From Liolophura sinensis (lineage: Eukaryota; Mollusca; Polyplacophora; Chitonida; Chitonidae), in NCBI RefSeq assembly GCF_032854445.1, contig NC_088305.1, positions 30,344,628 through 30,408,627 on the forward strand: 64,000 bases of DNA, in the 5' to 3' direction. This document shows, piece after piece, positions 41,096-54,235 of the stretch. The notes under the pieces are model-generated. The model did not search any database and was not told the origin of the DNA. It saw only the letters and a list, made by a program, of their open reading frames with translations. Position 1 is the stretch's first letter. The number at the start of each line of letters is the position of its first letter. Made by a program: the position numbers and the translations under genes.

Positions 41096-41137
41096 CAAGA
41101 TATGGCATGTATAATGCATGGACACTAATACCAAATG

Positions 41138-41345
41138 TACCCTAATTACTCAAACCTTTCGCATATGAAAGAACAACTTTCAGTGCAACTTATACACTTT
41201 TTTTTAATTTGACTTTGGGGTCACAATTTCACTTCTGGATTGGCCCATTTCAGGGCTTGAAAAACGTATTATTTTATCGGTTTACAGAGAACAGAATGTG
41301 CTTGAATAAACATCCTGCAAAGATGTGAAAAAGTTGAATCACAGA
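41138..41345 (+). mobile_element. MITE-like repeat, copy 3
   Basis: It starts TACCCTAATTACTCAAACCT, contains TTCAGGGCTTGAAAAACGTA and CTTGAATAAACATCC, and ends near GTGAAAAAGTTGAATCACAG. Confidence 0.75.
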
Positions 41346-41445
41346 CTTAGTACATGGTTAGCACAGCTGACCATCGTGAGTCTGATTGCTCACTTTACAA
41401 AGAAACAGACATCAGAGGGGTAATTGCAGTGCAATAAACGCACCT

Positions 41446-41586
41446 GAGCCCGGTTTCACAAAACGGATTGCGACATTTTTTTATGGTACATTTGTCATAT
41501 CATGTTTTGTACACCGCTGTTACCATACCATTGTTCAATATGTGCCATTATCGTACATGTACATTATCTTTGTGAAACAGGGTTCT
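41446..41586. mobile_element. second MITE type with 17-bp terminal inverted repeats
   Basis: The left end GAGCCCGGTTTCACAAA and the right end TTTGTGAAACAGGGTTC are inverted repeats with 14 of 17 matches around a 107-bp interior. The size and structure fit a non-autonomous DNA transposon. Confidence 0.75.
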
Positions 41587-41934
41587 TATCCCTGGATATT
41601 AGCTCAACATCGTTGGCTAATGAGTTCTGAACATGGAATATTACTTAGTGACGTTGCTTTGCTTGAGCGTGTGATCACTGTTCACCATGTTTTATGGAAT
41701 ATCATGTGACCGTGTATTAACCATTGGAAACCGAAAATCACTCTATATGAGGTATAATCAGTACAGTACCTGTTACGTATGTTGTAGCTGGAGATGTTCA
41801 CTTGATACATCTTTCTGAAAGAAACCTACACTTAATGCGCATATTCCTCTTTACATGTACATGCAGTTTATCCAATTCATTGTTTATAGGAAACAGTGTA
41901 TCTACATGCATATGTAAAGTCTGATAAAACTAGT

Positions 41935-42110
41935 CGGCTCTACGAGGATAGTGGAACGACTGGCAGACCTGTGTCAGTATAATGGTTCAGGTGGGGCGGA
42001 TTACTTGCCTTTGGTAAGGCGTCTCGGTGAAGCAGCACTAAATAAAAGAATGGTGGAAATCTGTCCTGCAACAAGGAGGCACATTACACATACAAACACT
42101 GTACACTCTA
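41935..42110 (+). mobile_element. fragment of a second SINE-like family
   Basis: It shares GTGTCAGTATAAT (41,971-41,983) and a following GAAGCAGCACTA-type segment with the element at 55,655-55,935, but lacks a tRNA-like head. Confidence 0.5.
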
Positions 42111-45100
42111 AGGACTCTAAAAATGTAAAGGACGATCTTAAACCCTTAGGCAATCACTCACTCATTTTGATGTTCACAATATTTCGCCATTTATTTACCG
42201 CCAATATTTTGGTATCATCATAATGCATTTCTTTAGAGAGTTACTTTGTTTATTGATTAAGTACACCCAGACATGATCTGGCATAGAAGCATGTGTATAC
42301 ATGTGTACATGTAAATATGCACATACATGTAAATATGCACATACATGTAAACAAATAAAATTGGTGTTGTCTAAAAGGGATGAAAACATAACAGTGAAGT
42401 TACAAGCATAAAAAAAGACTATTAAAACTATACCAGTACCTAAAAACACCATTACTTTTTCGTTTTTGTTTTTAGATTTTTTTTTGTCTCTCAGTTAAAT
42501 GCAGTGAATTGATTTTAAGATGGGCTGTAATATACTTGTAGATATTTGTCGTCCTTGACAGTACTGACATCTTTCTGGCCTTGAAACTGTATATATTGTC
42601 ATCCACAAGCACACAATACGAGAGTAAAGTCCACAGGAATTTCATTCAGACCTGATGATAAAGGTGTAGAAAAAGGCAAAGAGATGTACATATGATTTAC
42701 TGACATACATGTAGATTATCAATGTGATCGATAAATCTCACATTACATGTAGAGTATATGCCAAACATTGAGCTGCAATTTATTCATTACACAAAAAAAA
42801 ATAACACCAAGGAAGTGTATTTTCAGTTTATTATTTTATTTTCTTTCATTTTTCCCCATTTTGTGGGGCAGAGGTCTTGTGGAGGCCCTGTTAATTAGTA
42901 CACTGATTACAAGCTGAAATGGTGGTCAGCCTGAATTGGATTTGTGGCTTCTGCAAAGAAGCCTGGTGATCATCGCAGGGTCCTTCCCGACATGCACAGC
43001 TAGCCACTTTATCGGGTTGTTAACAACCTCTATCCGTTATCCTCCCAGATTTATCCAAAAAAGTAACTGCTTATTGATTTCTGACTCCCTCCCTGTCCAC
43101 ACAAGGTTGTTTCATTTTATCAGGCTCTGCATTCCATTCCCAAATCTGACAGGGAAAAAAATAAAAAGCTCTCTCCTAATACAACTGAGTTGGGGCTGTA
43201 AACCACGTCATGTAAGCTCCACAGCCGTCATCATGTTGTCTTAGCGATCTAAAACATGTTTAAACAGTTACATGTCCATTTAGGTTTTAAAAAAATCTGT
43301 TGCATGTCGGAAGTGGGCTTTGATATTAAATATGTTAAGAAAGGTATGCTGGAATGCTAAGCAACTCGATCCAAGCTTCAGAAACTGTTTCACATAACCC
43401 AACCCTGTGTGGAAAATCAGAATAGGTCGAGTGGGAAGTTTGTTTTAATTTTGGAATAAAACTTTTGCATTTCAAGAAAAATTACACTGCAGAAAAATTC
43501 TGGAGAAAAGCCGAATAAAAACTCTAGGGGAGGACCACTTTTGGTATGCTTCCCAAGTTATATGAAACAAGCATATTTTTTACAGATGTCCCAATGGCTG
43601 AATGACACGGGGAAAACTAAAAATCTGATAAGAGGATCTTCATCGACATGTGTGCCTAACCATAAACCTGCGTCACATAGACAATGGATCAAAACTCTCC
43701 CCCTATTTAGATTGGCCTTATGCTAGCCTCACAAGTCTCTGTACTTCGATTGGTCTACTGTGTCGCTGCCATGACAATGCCGAATCTTGTCAAACAGATG
43801 CGCCTTTCCAGACTGTGCCTGGGCGTGTATAGGCCGGCCTTGAACCTCCAAATCCTTACCTGTAGCTATTTGCATTATGGATTGTTGTTCATACCTGGCA
43901 CAGGTGTAAGCCCCATCAGGTGTATAAACACCACAGTGCTGGCTTATTCCCTCACTACTTGTAGAATATGAATCTGTACTATATGTACATGTACATGTAC
44001 GTTTCAAATAGTCTATTGTGTTGGGTGGACTGGTAAAATTTCATTTCATTGTGAAGTACATGTGCACTAATCATAGTCTGTAATAGCCGACAGGATTTTT
44101 TCTGTTCATGCAGTCAGTTGAATTTTATTTTTTCTTTGGAAGCACTGATTGCATTTAAAGCTGCTGTTGTAAAGGTGTAAAACATTGACAAATTGTAATA
44201 TGTATTAACTTGCTTGTACACATGTACTGCATATTTAGCTTCAGACTGTTTGATTGTACATATACAATATCTGTGTTAATTGACAAAGTAGGCTCTGCTG
44301 TGTCTTATGTGAGTTATTCCCCTTGAATTGCACTTTAGCAAGTTAAAACGTCTGTCTTATTTTCCTTGTTTCTTTCCCCATTTACTCAAGTGTTGATGTG
44401 TATACATGTACCTGTAGATCTATACACCTGCTTTGCATAGTTTTATCAGACTTTACATATGCATTTAGATACATTCCAGACAGATCACTGGCATAAAAGA
44501 CAAGCACATTTACAGGTGTACACAGTACATTTATGTGAGTGCACAGTACATTTACATGTGTACACAGTACATTTATGTGGGTGCACAGTACATTTACATG
44601 TGTACACAGTACAGTTATGTGGGTGCACATGTACTTCATATTGTTTATGTTAGGGATATGCACATTTAAAGTTGGATAACACATGTGATCAAGTTTGTAT
44701 ACCTGTATCTGCATGTTGTCAATTCATATTCCACTATTGAAGAACTTTCCTAGAGTTCACTCTACTGTGAGAACAGTTCATACACACATATTATTAAATA
44801 ACATAGATAACATGCAAATGAGGTAGAGCAAAGATTTCCACAATTCCACGTTCAGGGATCACACATGTAAACAGTGTGATAGATTGAAAGCGAATGATAA
44901 GTCTATAGTGAACTAAATACACTCTTTTTTTTTCCATTGTTAATGTATTATAAGATATTTATAATTTAACGTATATTGGCCTGTAAATGTAATCCTTAAC
45001 ATATCTCCTTACTGCATGTTGTATAACTTCATGACCACATCTACAGTGGCATTGATAGCAGTGCAGCTCGCTGTACCACTTTTCATTTCCCCCCCCCCCC

Positions 45101-45949
45101 CCCACCCCCCAAATGTGAAAAATTAAAAAGTAAAAAAAAAAATCAAAATTGCAAAATTGCAAACCAACAAAATGAAAGAACATTCACACACCTGTACACT
45201 GTTATACATATTACAATATATAGTGGATTCTGTTGGCAACCAGGAACAGTTAGGCTGTATAGTTGATATTGTGGACAGAAGATAAACTCTATTCAAGCTG
45301 ACATAACCAGTTTTGGAAGGGAAGTGTGTTCAGTCTTTATATTTAGCCTGATGAAATTAGACCTTTGTTCACTGTAGTGTGTGCAGTGTTTGATGGAAAT
45401 GTGGGCATATAGGGGATGAAATGCAGAAAATGTTCCTAAAAAACAGATGTGTAGTGTTTAAAAAGTATACATGTACGTGCCATGTTTAAAAAATGTTATC
45501 TATAAGTTTTCAGTGAAGATTTCTTTCTTTATGAGGATGTTGCTGTACATGTAGAGTATTTAAAAAAGCTACTGGAAGATGTAATCAAATCGTGAAGTTG
45601 AAAAAAAAAGCATTGGATAGAAAAACTAATATATTTTTACCTTAGCTTTTAAAAGTTATCTGCAATTCGCAGTTTAATGGATGAAATTACATTTATGTTT
45701 TACATATGCCTGTTATACAGCCGTTATTAAATGTGTTAAAATTGTACTTAATGTCATGCAGGTATTTGTACGTTTTTAGTCACATGTAGGAAAGATTCAC
45801 CTTGTTTATGTAATAAGGGTAATGGATTAGATTTCAAACTAGAAAATACAGCATACAGTTTGTACATATATACCTGTAGGAGAAAAATAAGCCAAAGAAG
45901 TTTACAGGAGTACTGAAAGTCCTGAGACGCTAAAGGACTTGGGGTTTAA
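42111..45949. other. 3.8 kb of probable intron; no exon recognised
   Basis: It contains short TACATGTA clusters, a small tandem at 42,305-42,350 (CATGTAAATATGCACATA), a 34-bp-type tandem around 44,515-44,625 (CACAGTACATTTACATGTGT) and a C tract at 45,090-45,110. I found no convincing exon on either strand. Confidence 0.45.
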
Positions 45950-46090
45950 TGCTTATTTATTTATGTGATTGGTGTTTTATGCCATACTCAAGAATATTTC
46001 ACTTATACAATGGAAGACAGCATTATGACGGCCGTGAGGAAACCGTGGAGAGCCCAGGGGAAACCCAGGACCCACTCCGGGTTTAATAGG
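45950..46090 (-). mobile_element. SINE copy (reverse)
   Basis: It reads TGCTTATTTATTTATGTGAT, CATACTCAAGAATATTTCAC, ACAGCATTATGACGGCCGTG and GGGGAAACCCAGGACC, the family tail and body reversed. Confidence 0.9.
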
Positions 46091-46530
46091 AACAGGTGAA
46101 GTTCCTTCCCTCCATCGTGTGTTTTGCGTTCTTAATGTCAGCACTTGTTATACAGGATGTTGTCTGGAATAACAGTGACTTCATATAGATCCAGGATTTT
46201 CAGAAGACTCTATTTGCCTGTTACAGACTCCTAACGATAAATTATAACAAGTTGTTGTTAAAGTGAGATGAACACACCATACCAATAGGCTGTGGATGAT
46301 CAGTTGTGAGGGAGAGGTTAATGGGGTGTGGGAGGAGGGGGAGGGACAGATTACTCATGGGTGGTTACCATGGTAACAGACATTAAGCCCCTTCTTCCTG
46401 TATACATCAGGAGTGTCCTCTTTGTCAGTTTTAGTTCAGGCCATGTGTGGATAATGGAATGTACTGTATGGTCTGAGCAGCCAGGTCTATCCCACTAGAA
46501 GGTCAAGTTCACTCATTACAGTATGATTAT

Positions 46531-46718
46531 ACACTAATTCCTCAAGCTTTTCACACATAAAAGAACAACTTTCGTGGCAGGTTATGCACATTTCTAATTT
46601 GATATTGGAGAGCTTCGCATTAATCATAGTTTTATCAGTCTAGGCAGAATAAGGCCTTCAGAATATGCTTGAATAAACACCTTGTGAACATTTGAAAAGG
46701 TTGAAGAATTACACTACT
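46531..46718 (+). mobile_element. MITE-like repeat, copy 4
   Basis: It starts ACACTAATTCCTCAAGCTTT and ends GAAAAGGTTGAAGAATTACA, giving the clearest terminal inverted repeats of the family, with internal TTTATCAGTCTAGGCAGAAT. Confidence 0.8.
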
Positions 46719-48598
46719 AACTTCTTCAGTGCCCCATAATCTGGGATAAGATTAAGGGGACATCACTCTGTCAAGTACATGAGTACTTCAATTTTTTCAC
46801 TATTCAGTCAAATACTGTCACGACTATGCGTCTGCATAGATCAGTGAACAGTTCTCAGATACTTTGTAGTAATTTAGATGTACATGTATAACTGTAAGGG
46901 GAGAATTTCAGTATGTGCAAGCACATGTAGATATGTAATGTACGTCTCTCTGTCTTTGTGTTTCTCCACAATCATTTATCCAATCAACTCCGTCCTTGTC
47001 AGCCAGGTGTGTAGCTGAGCATCCAAGGAATGTGGTGTTGAGTATGAACAAATTGTGTACATGTACTTGTATGCAAAGTAGGTGGTGATGAACTCACTTT
47101 GTTTTTTTCAGCGGGCACTACATACTGTATATATGCATACCTTCCACATAATGGTTTTGTACACAAAACCCGCATTCTCAGATTTCCAAAAAGTTGTATA
47201 TATTCTTTATTCCTTACTACATGTACAGTGTACCTGTGAAATGCTGTTTTACTCTGAAATGGCATATACAAATCACTGCAGATTATAAAATGTCCTGAGC
47301 TGAGACATGCATGCCATTTTGTCTGTCTGGCATGCACTTGCATGTATATGAATTACACGTGTTTTTGATGGGCTCAGCACTACAAATCATAATTTTGATA
47401 CTAGCGTGTCCAAGGCTTTAAAAAACTCCTAGGCGTTTGCCTCTCCTTGCCTGTCATGCTAACATCCTCATGCTCAAAGTGACTAAACTTGACATTGTTC
47501 ACCTATCCGTATCTCAAGGGAGCGGTTGTCATGTAGTTCTGTATTTGTACCTGGATGTTTTTACATGTGCACTGTATGCATGGCCTTCACAACATTACAA
47601 ACAGTCCTGTCATGTGACTCATAGACATGTACGGATATATACACTCTCATCAGGCACAATTACATTATTATTATTTTTTCACAAATGTCCACATGGATGT
47701 CCAAAGCCATGAATAGTTACCATGGTAACTGCATAACTTTGAATAGAAATTCCCCCTTTTAATTACAAACATGCAAATGAAGCCGGAAGACCTTTGTCTG
47801 TAGTGATGGGAAGGTAACGGTTAATTGTTTCTTGCTATCATGTTAATCCCTCAGGTAATGCCCACCTGAAAAACGCTGGAGGCTGACTACAGTTAACAGC
47901 CCTCTCAATTCACAATTTTGCCTCAGACAAAAAAAATGCTCAGGCAAAACAATAATTCCTTGGCAGAAGTAAACTTACCTCGGCAATGATATTTAAGATA
48001 AATACAAACACATAAATTCAGTGTTGACTGTCTTGGACACACGGTCAGTCACATTATTTTTCTTGATAACGTGGGTACTGCAAACCAAATTGTCGGAAAT
48101 TTGTGAAACAAAACTGCAAATTCAAGTTTCTTGAATTCAGTGAAAAGTTCTTAGAGTAAAAATTTTGCACGCTGTCAGAAGGACTGAACCATCGTCAGCC
48201 AATTTACATTCAATAAAATCAATCCTCCATCCAGCCACAGCCTTTTTTTTTTTGCCATTGCGTCTAAAAGTTCCAATTCTGACAGGCACACGTTGTCACC
48301 TTTGTGGCATCATTTTTCAATTGGCTAATCCTTGTACTGAGCATTGTACTGTGTTTAGACCATCACTGGCAACCCACGTCCAATAGTGTAGAGGCGTTTC
48401 CACGCCTAAAACAACATTTTATACTTGAATTAAATCAAATTTTATTTAACAACACAAGAGTCAAAGATTTTGTGATCAGATTTTTATGGTTAGAATGGCA
48501 CATCCCTCAGCAGTTTTTTTGGCCGTGGCAAAGCAATCATACTTCGACATTGACCTCGGCAATTGCTGATTGGGGTAAGGTTTGTTTAGAAAGAAAAT
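46719..48598. other. 1.9 kb of probable intron; no exon recognised
   Basis: No exon, RNA or recognised repeat is supported. A first copy of the palindrome border motif GGGGTAAGGTTTGTTTAGAA occurs at 48,572-48,592. Confidence 0.4.
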
Positions 48599-48797
48599 TG
48601 GGGTAAGGTTTGTTTAGAAAGAAAGATAATCCATATATCCTACTGGAAAAATATAAGTTTCATGACCAAAATGTTTTGAAACATTTAGTAAATAAATTAT
48701 TAAACAAATAAATGTTTCAAAATATTTTGGTGCTGAAACTTATATTTTTCCAGTAGGATATATGGATTATCTTTCTTTCTAAACAAACCTTACCCCA
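48599..48797. mobile_element. 200-bp palindrome (fold-back / MITE-like)
   Basis: The left arm starts TGGGGTAAGGTTTGTTTAGA, then AAGAAAGATAATCCATATAT. The right arm (to 48,797) is its near-perfect reverse complement, so about 90 bp pair on each side of a short AT-rich loop (about 48,690-48,705). The outermost 25 bp of the left arm are tandemly duplicated just outside (48,571-48,596). Confidence 0.92.
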
Positions 48798-51700
48798 AAT
48801 TTGTGAGGTTAGTTGATCTCACAGAATCAAGCGAAATGAGCATATCTTGCTCATGAGTGAGGTTTTGATACCAAAGTTGTAATCAGTTCAAGACTGAATA
48901 GAAACAGGCTGACATTCAGGAAAAGAAACATGGCAGCCTTGCATCCCTCTAGCCTAGCCACACATTACCCTCCCCCCACCCCCACCCCCACATAAAACAA
49001 AGTTGTAGTTTGTATTTATACATGTATTGCAGATTTGTCATGATTTTGCCATTGATATTCCAGAGTGGGAATTGATGACAGAACTTACCAGTAACATGAA
49101 AGCAAAGGTCCGTTGTGTTAACCAGGGATAAAAATATTTGCATGCATTTATTGAGCTTGTAAAATTTCATTAAATACATAAGGTGATATGCACCCATGTG
49201 TATAGGCGCTCTCAGCTCTCAGCCTGCAAAAACATGAATAAAAGAAATTTTATATATATTTATAGATAACAAAGAAACCTGTAGTAAGAGAAGTTATTGC
49301 GTCTAAAAAGTTCAATAATATTGCCATTGTTCATTGGCTGTAAAAGGGGTAAGCAGATTGTTATATGGCAACTGGCCAAGTTTTCCTATTCAAGCTGCTA
49401 TTAATATTCTGCAGTGATTTGTAAAATTTCTGTGATTTTCTAGTTCCCTGGCTTTTTCCAGGCACATGCTTTAATATTAACCCTATGCATACTCATTCCT
49501 AATGATGAAAAGTGGTACTGATGCGTGAAGATCAAGTAGTTACTGAGAGACTTCTGAATAATGGATCATTAATGATGGTGAATTACCTGACTTCCACCTA
49601 CCTGGGTCTTTTTTGGGTGTGGTGGAAAAATGTGTTTCCATAGCGACATGCGCATGTACAGGTAACAGACTCTATTCAAACAACACAGGTAGATGTAGAG
49701 TACATACACATCGGCCAGGTGTGAAGCCGGATCTCTGTCTCGATCATTTCAAGCTGTGTCATACCTTAGTTAATGGTACAAACACTGTATTCAGAGTAAA
49801 TTAGATGAGTAAGATACATTACATGAAAAGATAACAACAGACCAAATGAACAGATAAGGTATGCTACATAGAACATTTTAAAGAACATACCTTTTCTTTT
49901 TGCGATGTAGCATACACTGTAGCTGAGATATTGAGATTTCAAGTCAGCACAGTACTGGGAGCTTTAGGTCAGTCTCATTGAGATAATCAAAAGCTCTGCC
50001 AAGGTATTTTAACCAAGAATCCACCTGTTTCCTGTAGCGTGAATTGAACATTCACTTTTTTGCCTTTTAGCCGTATGGACTTAGGGTACATGTATGTGTG
50101 TTTCCAGTTTCACTAAGATGGCATATCCTGTGGCCTCAGAACAAAATGGCTATGGCTATTTATGTTTGTTTACAAGACATTTGTGTAAAGAAGCAAATTT
50201 TTTTGGCATTTATCATATACCTGTTACCAGCCTGATACAGTGTGTATCTGCCTGTGGAATATTCATTTTGTACAATCAGGTATGTCTGCAGATCGAATCA
50301 GATTTGCTAGCTCAGGTTGAAGTCTGGTTGAGTTTGGTTGAAGTCTTGTTGAAGTCTGGTTAACAACCAGTGAGTACTTGTTTGTATATGTACCTTACTT
50401 CTTCCAAGTTTTGGAACACCTGGTGTGCTCTTTTTAACCAGTATACAGGTAATTGTAGCAGAAATATATAGTTCCTTTTTCACATGGTTAGTACATGTAC
50501 ATCTGATGACCAACAAATTCATATCGTTACTTGCCCCCAAAAAACTGAGAGAGACATGTAACTCTTTGCTTTCAGCACTACTTATATATGTCCTAAAAAT
50601 TGGAAGAAATAGAGTACCTTCTAACTTCATTCTCTGCCCATAGTGCACTACTACTTGTACAAGTATTGGAGGTACAAAAAAATCTACCTATACATGTAGG
50701 CTACGAACATAGCATGTATTCCTGGGATTGTCATGCTAGTTTTATTAATGAAATGGGTTGTTGGGAATTTGACTTTGGGTTTCGTTTTACTGGTTAACGG
50801 CCTGAACTGTGATTTGGATACTTCACTTGCTATGTGACCTTTATGCCTTTACATGTATATGCATATGTGTGTACATGTACCTTTAACACTGATTGGTTGA
50901 CTTAAATTTCTTACCATTCAAAGAGACCTTTTCACTGATTGAATGACTCAGAATATACCAAAGTATCCGTACGAGTACATGTATTTTGTTCAGTTTAAAA
51001 TTAAACATTTCATTGCAGTTAAATTTGTGTAAGAAAGATGTAAGGAAATGGATGAAGTTGTCCAGACATTCATAGCGGTCTGTCTGGTGCTTTAATACTT
51101 TCACTTTTGGTTGCTTAATTTTTTTTTTCTTAAAAAAGCTGTATAAGTGTACTGGGCCAGGTCATGTACATGTACATTGTGTATCAGTGATAGGGGGTGA
51201 TTAATGCTTCAATACTTTACATGTGGAAAACATCAGACAGCTTTAGGGGAGGCTGCAGTGAGAAGCTAATGCTGTAATGAAACCAGTTATCTGGGGATGA
51301 CACTCCCCTTAGGGAGCTGTTGAGGGGGTGGGGGCAGTGTTTGAAAGAAAGTGGCGAGAGGGGAAGGGGGTAGGGTACAGCTGGTAAGAAATTCAAGCCA
51401 GTGCTCCTGATGCTGTTCAAAACTCTGTCAGTATCTGGGTCAGATGGGAAGAGCTGGCTTCTGACTCTGGTTGGTGGATTTAAACTGCCATTACCATCCC
51501 AGCATCTTCCACATGTGCTTAGAGGCATCCCATTCATTGTGCCAGGAAGTACATCTACATGCTAATGTACAGTGCAGCAGGAGAACCATAACAGTTTATC
51601 CTTAAATCTGGAGAGATTTTCAAAAGTGTGCCTAGAAGATTTCAGAAGTGCAGACATTTTTGAAATACGTTTAAAAGAGCACTTGAGGCTCAGTATGCAT

Positions 51701-53985
51701 GAAGGTTCTGCTTTCTGTGCCTCAGTTAAACAGAAGTCAGACTAAAACTTAATGGAAACTCTTCCCAGTTTCTGAGGAATAACAGTTTTCGAGGGAAGGT
51801 CTTGGATGAAGTTGAAGCTTGGAGTTTACGTGTACATGTACACATGGACCTCATGTGCTGCAGATAAGCATGTATAACCGGAAAGGTCCTGAAATCTCTG
51901 AGACATGTGGATGGATTTGTGAGCTTCCTTCACTTGTGCACATTCATTACCCTGCAGTTTGTTTTCAGTCAGCTGATCTGATAAGTACTTGTGCATAGTA
52001 TTTAATTGAGTGATGTAGTCAAGCTGCTAACTGCTGCTAGGACTGTAAGACCTGTGAGGGAGATGCTTCTGAACATCCAGGAGAAGATTGTGAAAGTGTT
52101 GTGTACCTACAAGTGATGCTGGTGTGCACACGGCAAGGGTTAAATCACAGGATTACCAGGGATGACATTTTGTCGGGGTTTTTTTTTGCCCTCTTGGATA
52201 AGCAGTAGACATTCATCATTTTAATATTGTACATGTCATGGATGTGTCTTCTGAAATCTGTTAACAATGGGACACTCTTACTTGTCAATGGGAACATTTT
52301 GAAGATTGGTTTCCTGGAGATTGCTTTTGTGTCTTTGTTTTTGGAGGTGCTAAGAGAACAGGCGGCTAGACCCCATAGTACTCCGGTATACATTTAATGT
52401 GCTGTTACATTGGATCACCAAATGTCTGGAAGTATATCATTGATCATTCATTTACACCGTTGGCAGTCATGCACAGTTGTCCTTCAAATTTAGCAAGTTT
52501 GCATCTAATCATAACTGTCAGAACAAGGTAGTTCTCAGGAAAGGGAGATTCTCAGGAAATGGCAGTTTGCGACATGTTTTGTCCAAGTATAAGTACGTAA
52601 GATAACTGAGATATATCTGTTTATATGCTTCATGTAAGTGCACATGCACATGTATTTGCTTGAGGTATTCCATCACCTCTACCGTTGTTTGCCACGGGGA
52701 ATCCTGCACTGGAAAATTTCTGGTACAGTTATCTGTACCTCTCAGGTTTGTGGGTGATGCCCAGCCTGGTGGCTGTATCCCAGAACATAGTTACCTTTGT
52801 GTAGTCACATCCTGATGATAAAACATGCCTGATTCTGTGTGAAGGGTAGACGCAAGCATCCCCAGCAATTCTCAGGGTACGCCTTTCTGCAGATTGGATC
52901 CTGGGAGGAAATACCAATCTCTCATTATTGAACAGTTTTGGCGTGTATACATTCCTGCCTTGTGGTTCCCCCCATCATTCCCCCTAGTATCAGAAAATCC
53001 AAAGTGGATATCACATACATGTAGTACACCGTTTGCTTATGGCCTCTGGTGTATCTGTAGACAGAAAACTATACGTAGGAACCTTCAAGAACTGTTATTA
53101 ATTTTAATGTTCTTGTGTATAAACCAGTACCCATAGATGTGCTGTAAATTATTACATTGAGCATCTGGGCAAGCCACTGAGCCTCACTGTCACCCCTTTT
53201 GGAGAACAGTGGACCTGTGATTTTTCATGATTGTACATACATGTACCAAGGACATGTTTCCTAGCAACGGACGATTCCTTTCTGTAGAATAGGGGTATTA
53301 AGATTGTAAGTGCAAGGTACCACTGATTTCCTGTTGGTGAGTTTGGATTAATGCTTGTTTGTGTAACCTACAAGAGCACAACTTTACCTTCATCTGGATA
53401 GCAAAGGTTTTTGCTGATGAAAAAAGTGGTAGGCTAGAGAAAGGAGCGCATGAACTAATGTGCTGACATTTTCAGGTAGGCCTGTTTCAGTGCTGGGAAG
53501 TTTATCACTGTTGTATCTCATACGTGCACACATGTATGTTGATGTGTTTATGAGTGCATACCTAGTAAGTTGGAAACACATGTATATAGAATACTTAAAT
53601 TGACTCTCAGCCTTGCAAGAAAATACAAGTTATTTGCCACCGGATTTCAAGAAGGTCTTGGTGTATTTCAACCCCATTTCAGTGCAGACTCAGTCTGTGC
53701 TGATTTACAAGTCAGCTGACTGACTGACTCAATCCCCTGTCTTCAGTCTGTCTTACCCTCGTGTTTATTTTGGGAGGGTGCAACAGGCTTGGAGTTAACA
53801 ACTTGCCAAGTCGGTGTTTATAACTAGAGTGGATTTACCTACATGTGGGCTAAGAAAGCCACACACTGTGGACGACCTGGAGGTGGGGGTCTCTAGACTT
53901 CCGTGTAATCACATGTACCTGTACGTATACATGTATACTTGCCAGCTGTATAACGATAGGAATTCATAACGAGAAATCACCAACA
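48798..53985. other. 5.2 kb of probable intron; no exon recognised
   Basis: Both strands were read and no exon with coherent borders was found. Scattered ACATGTAC clusters and a GTTGAAGTCTGGTT short tandem (50,318-50,362) are present. Confidence 0.4.
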
Positions 53986-54235
53986 GGTGTCCCAATGCCA
54001 CCAGTATCCAAGGGTGACCCTCAAGGTCACAGGATATAGCAGACGCAGACTCCAAACAGACCAGGCTCATGCCAGGGATGAATTTTTGCTCAGGGTGTCG
54101 TTCGAGCCGCTACAGGCAAAACTTGAAGCGCAAACGAAAACGCAACAGCCTGTACTTGCTGATGTCTGAACCACTGGAACAACTGTGGCAGTCCTTTGCT
54201 AACCCCCTTCCCCTGCCGAGGAATGATGTGGCACA
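53986..54235 (+). other. CpG-richer, GC-richer islet bounded by splice-like sites
   Basis: About 250 bp stand out from the AT-rich surroundings. They begin after CACCAACAG and end at GATGTGGCACAG before GTACAC, an acceptor/donor-like pair. The frame at 53,987 is open for 60 codons, then stops. Another frame is open for the second half (ATG at 54,069). No single frame crosses the islet and no protein family is recognised. It could be an untranslated or non-coding RNA exon, or a relic. Confidence 0.25.

Noticed and set aside
51217-51537. 106-codon minus frame, Pro/Ser/Leu-rich
   Set aside because: No splice or domain support and ordinary composition for a chance frame.
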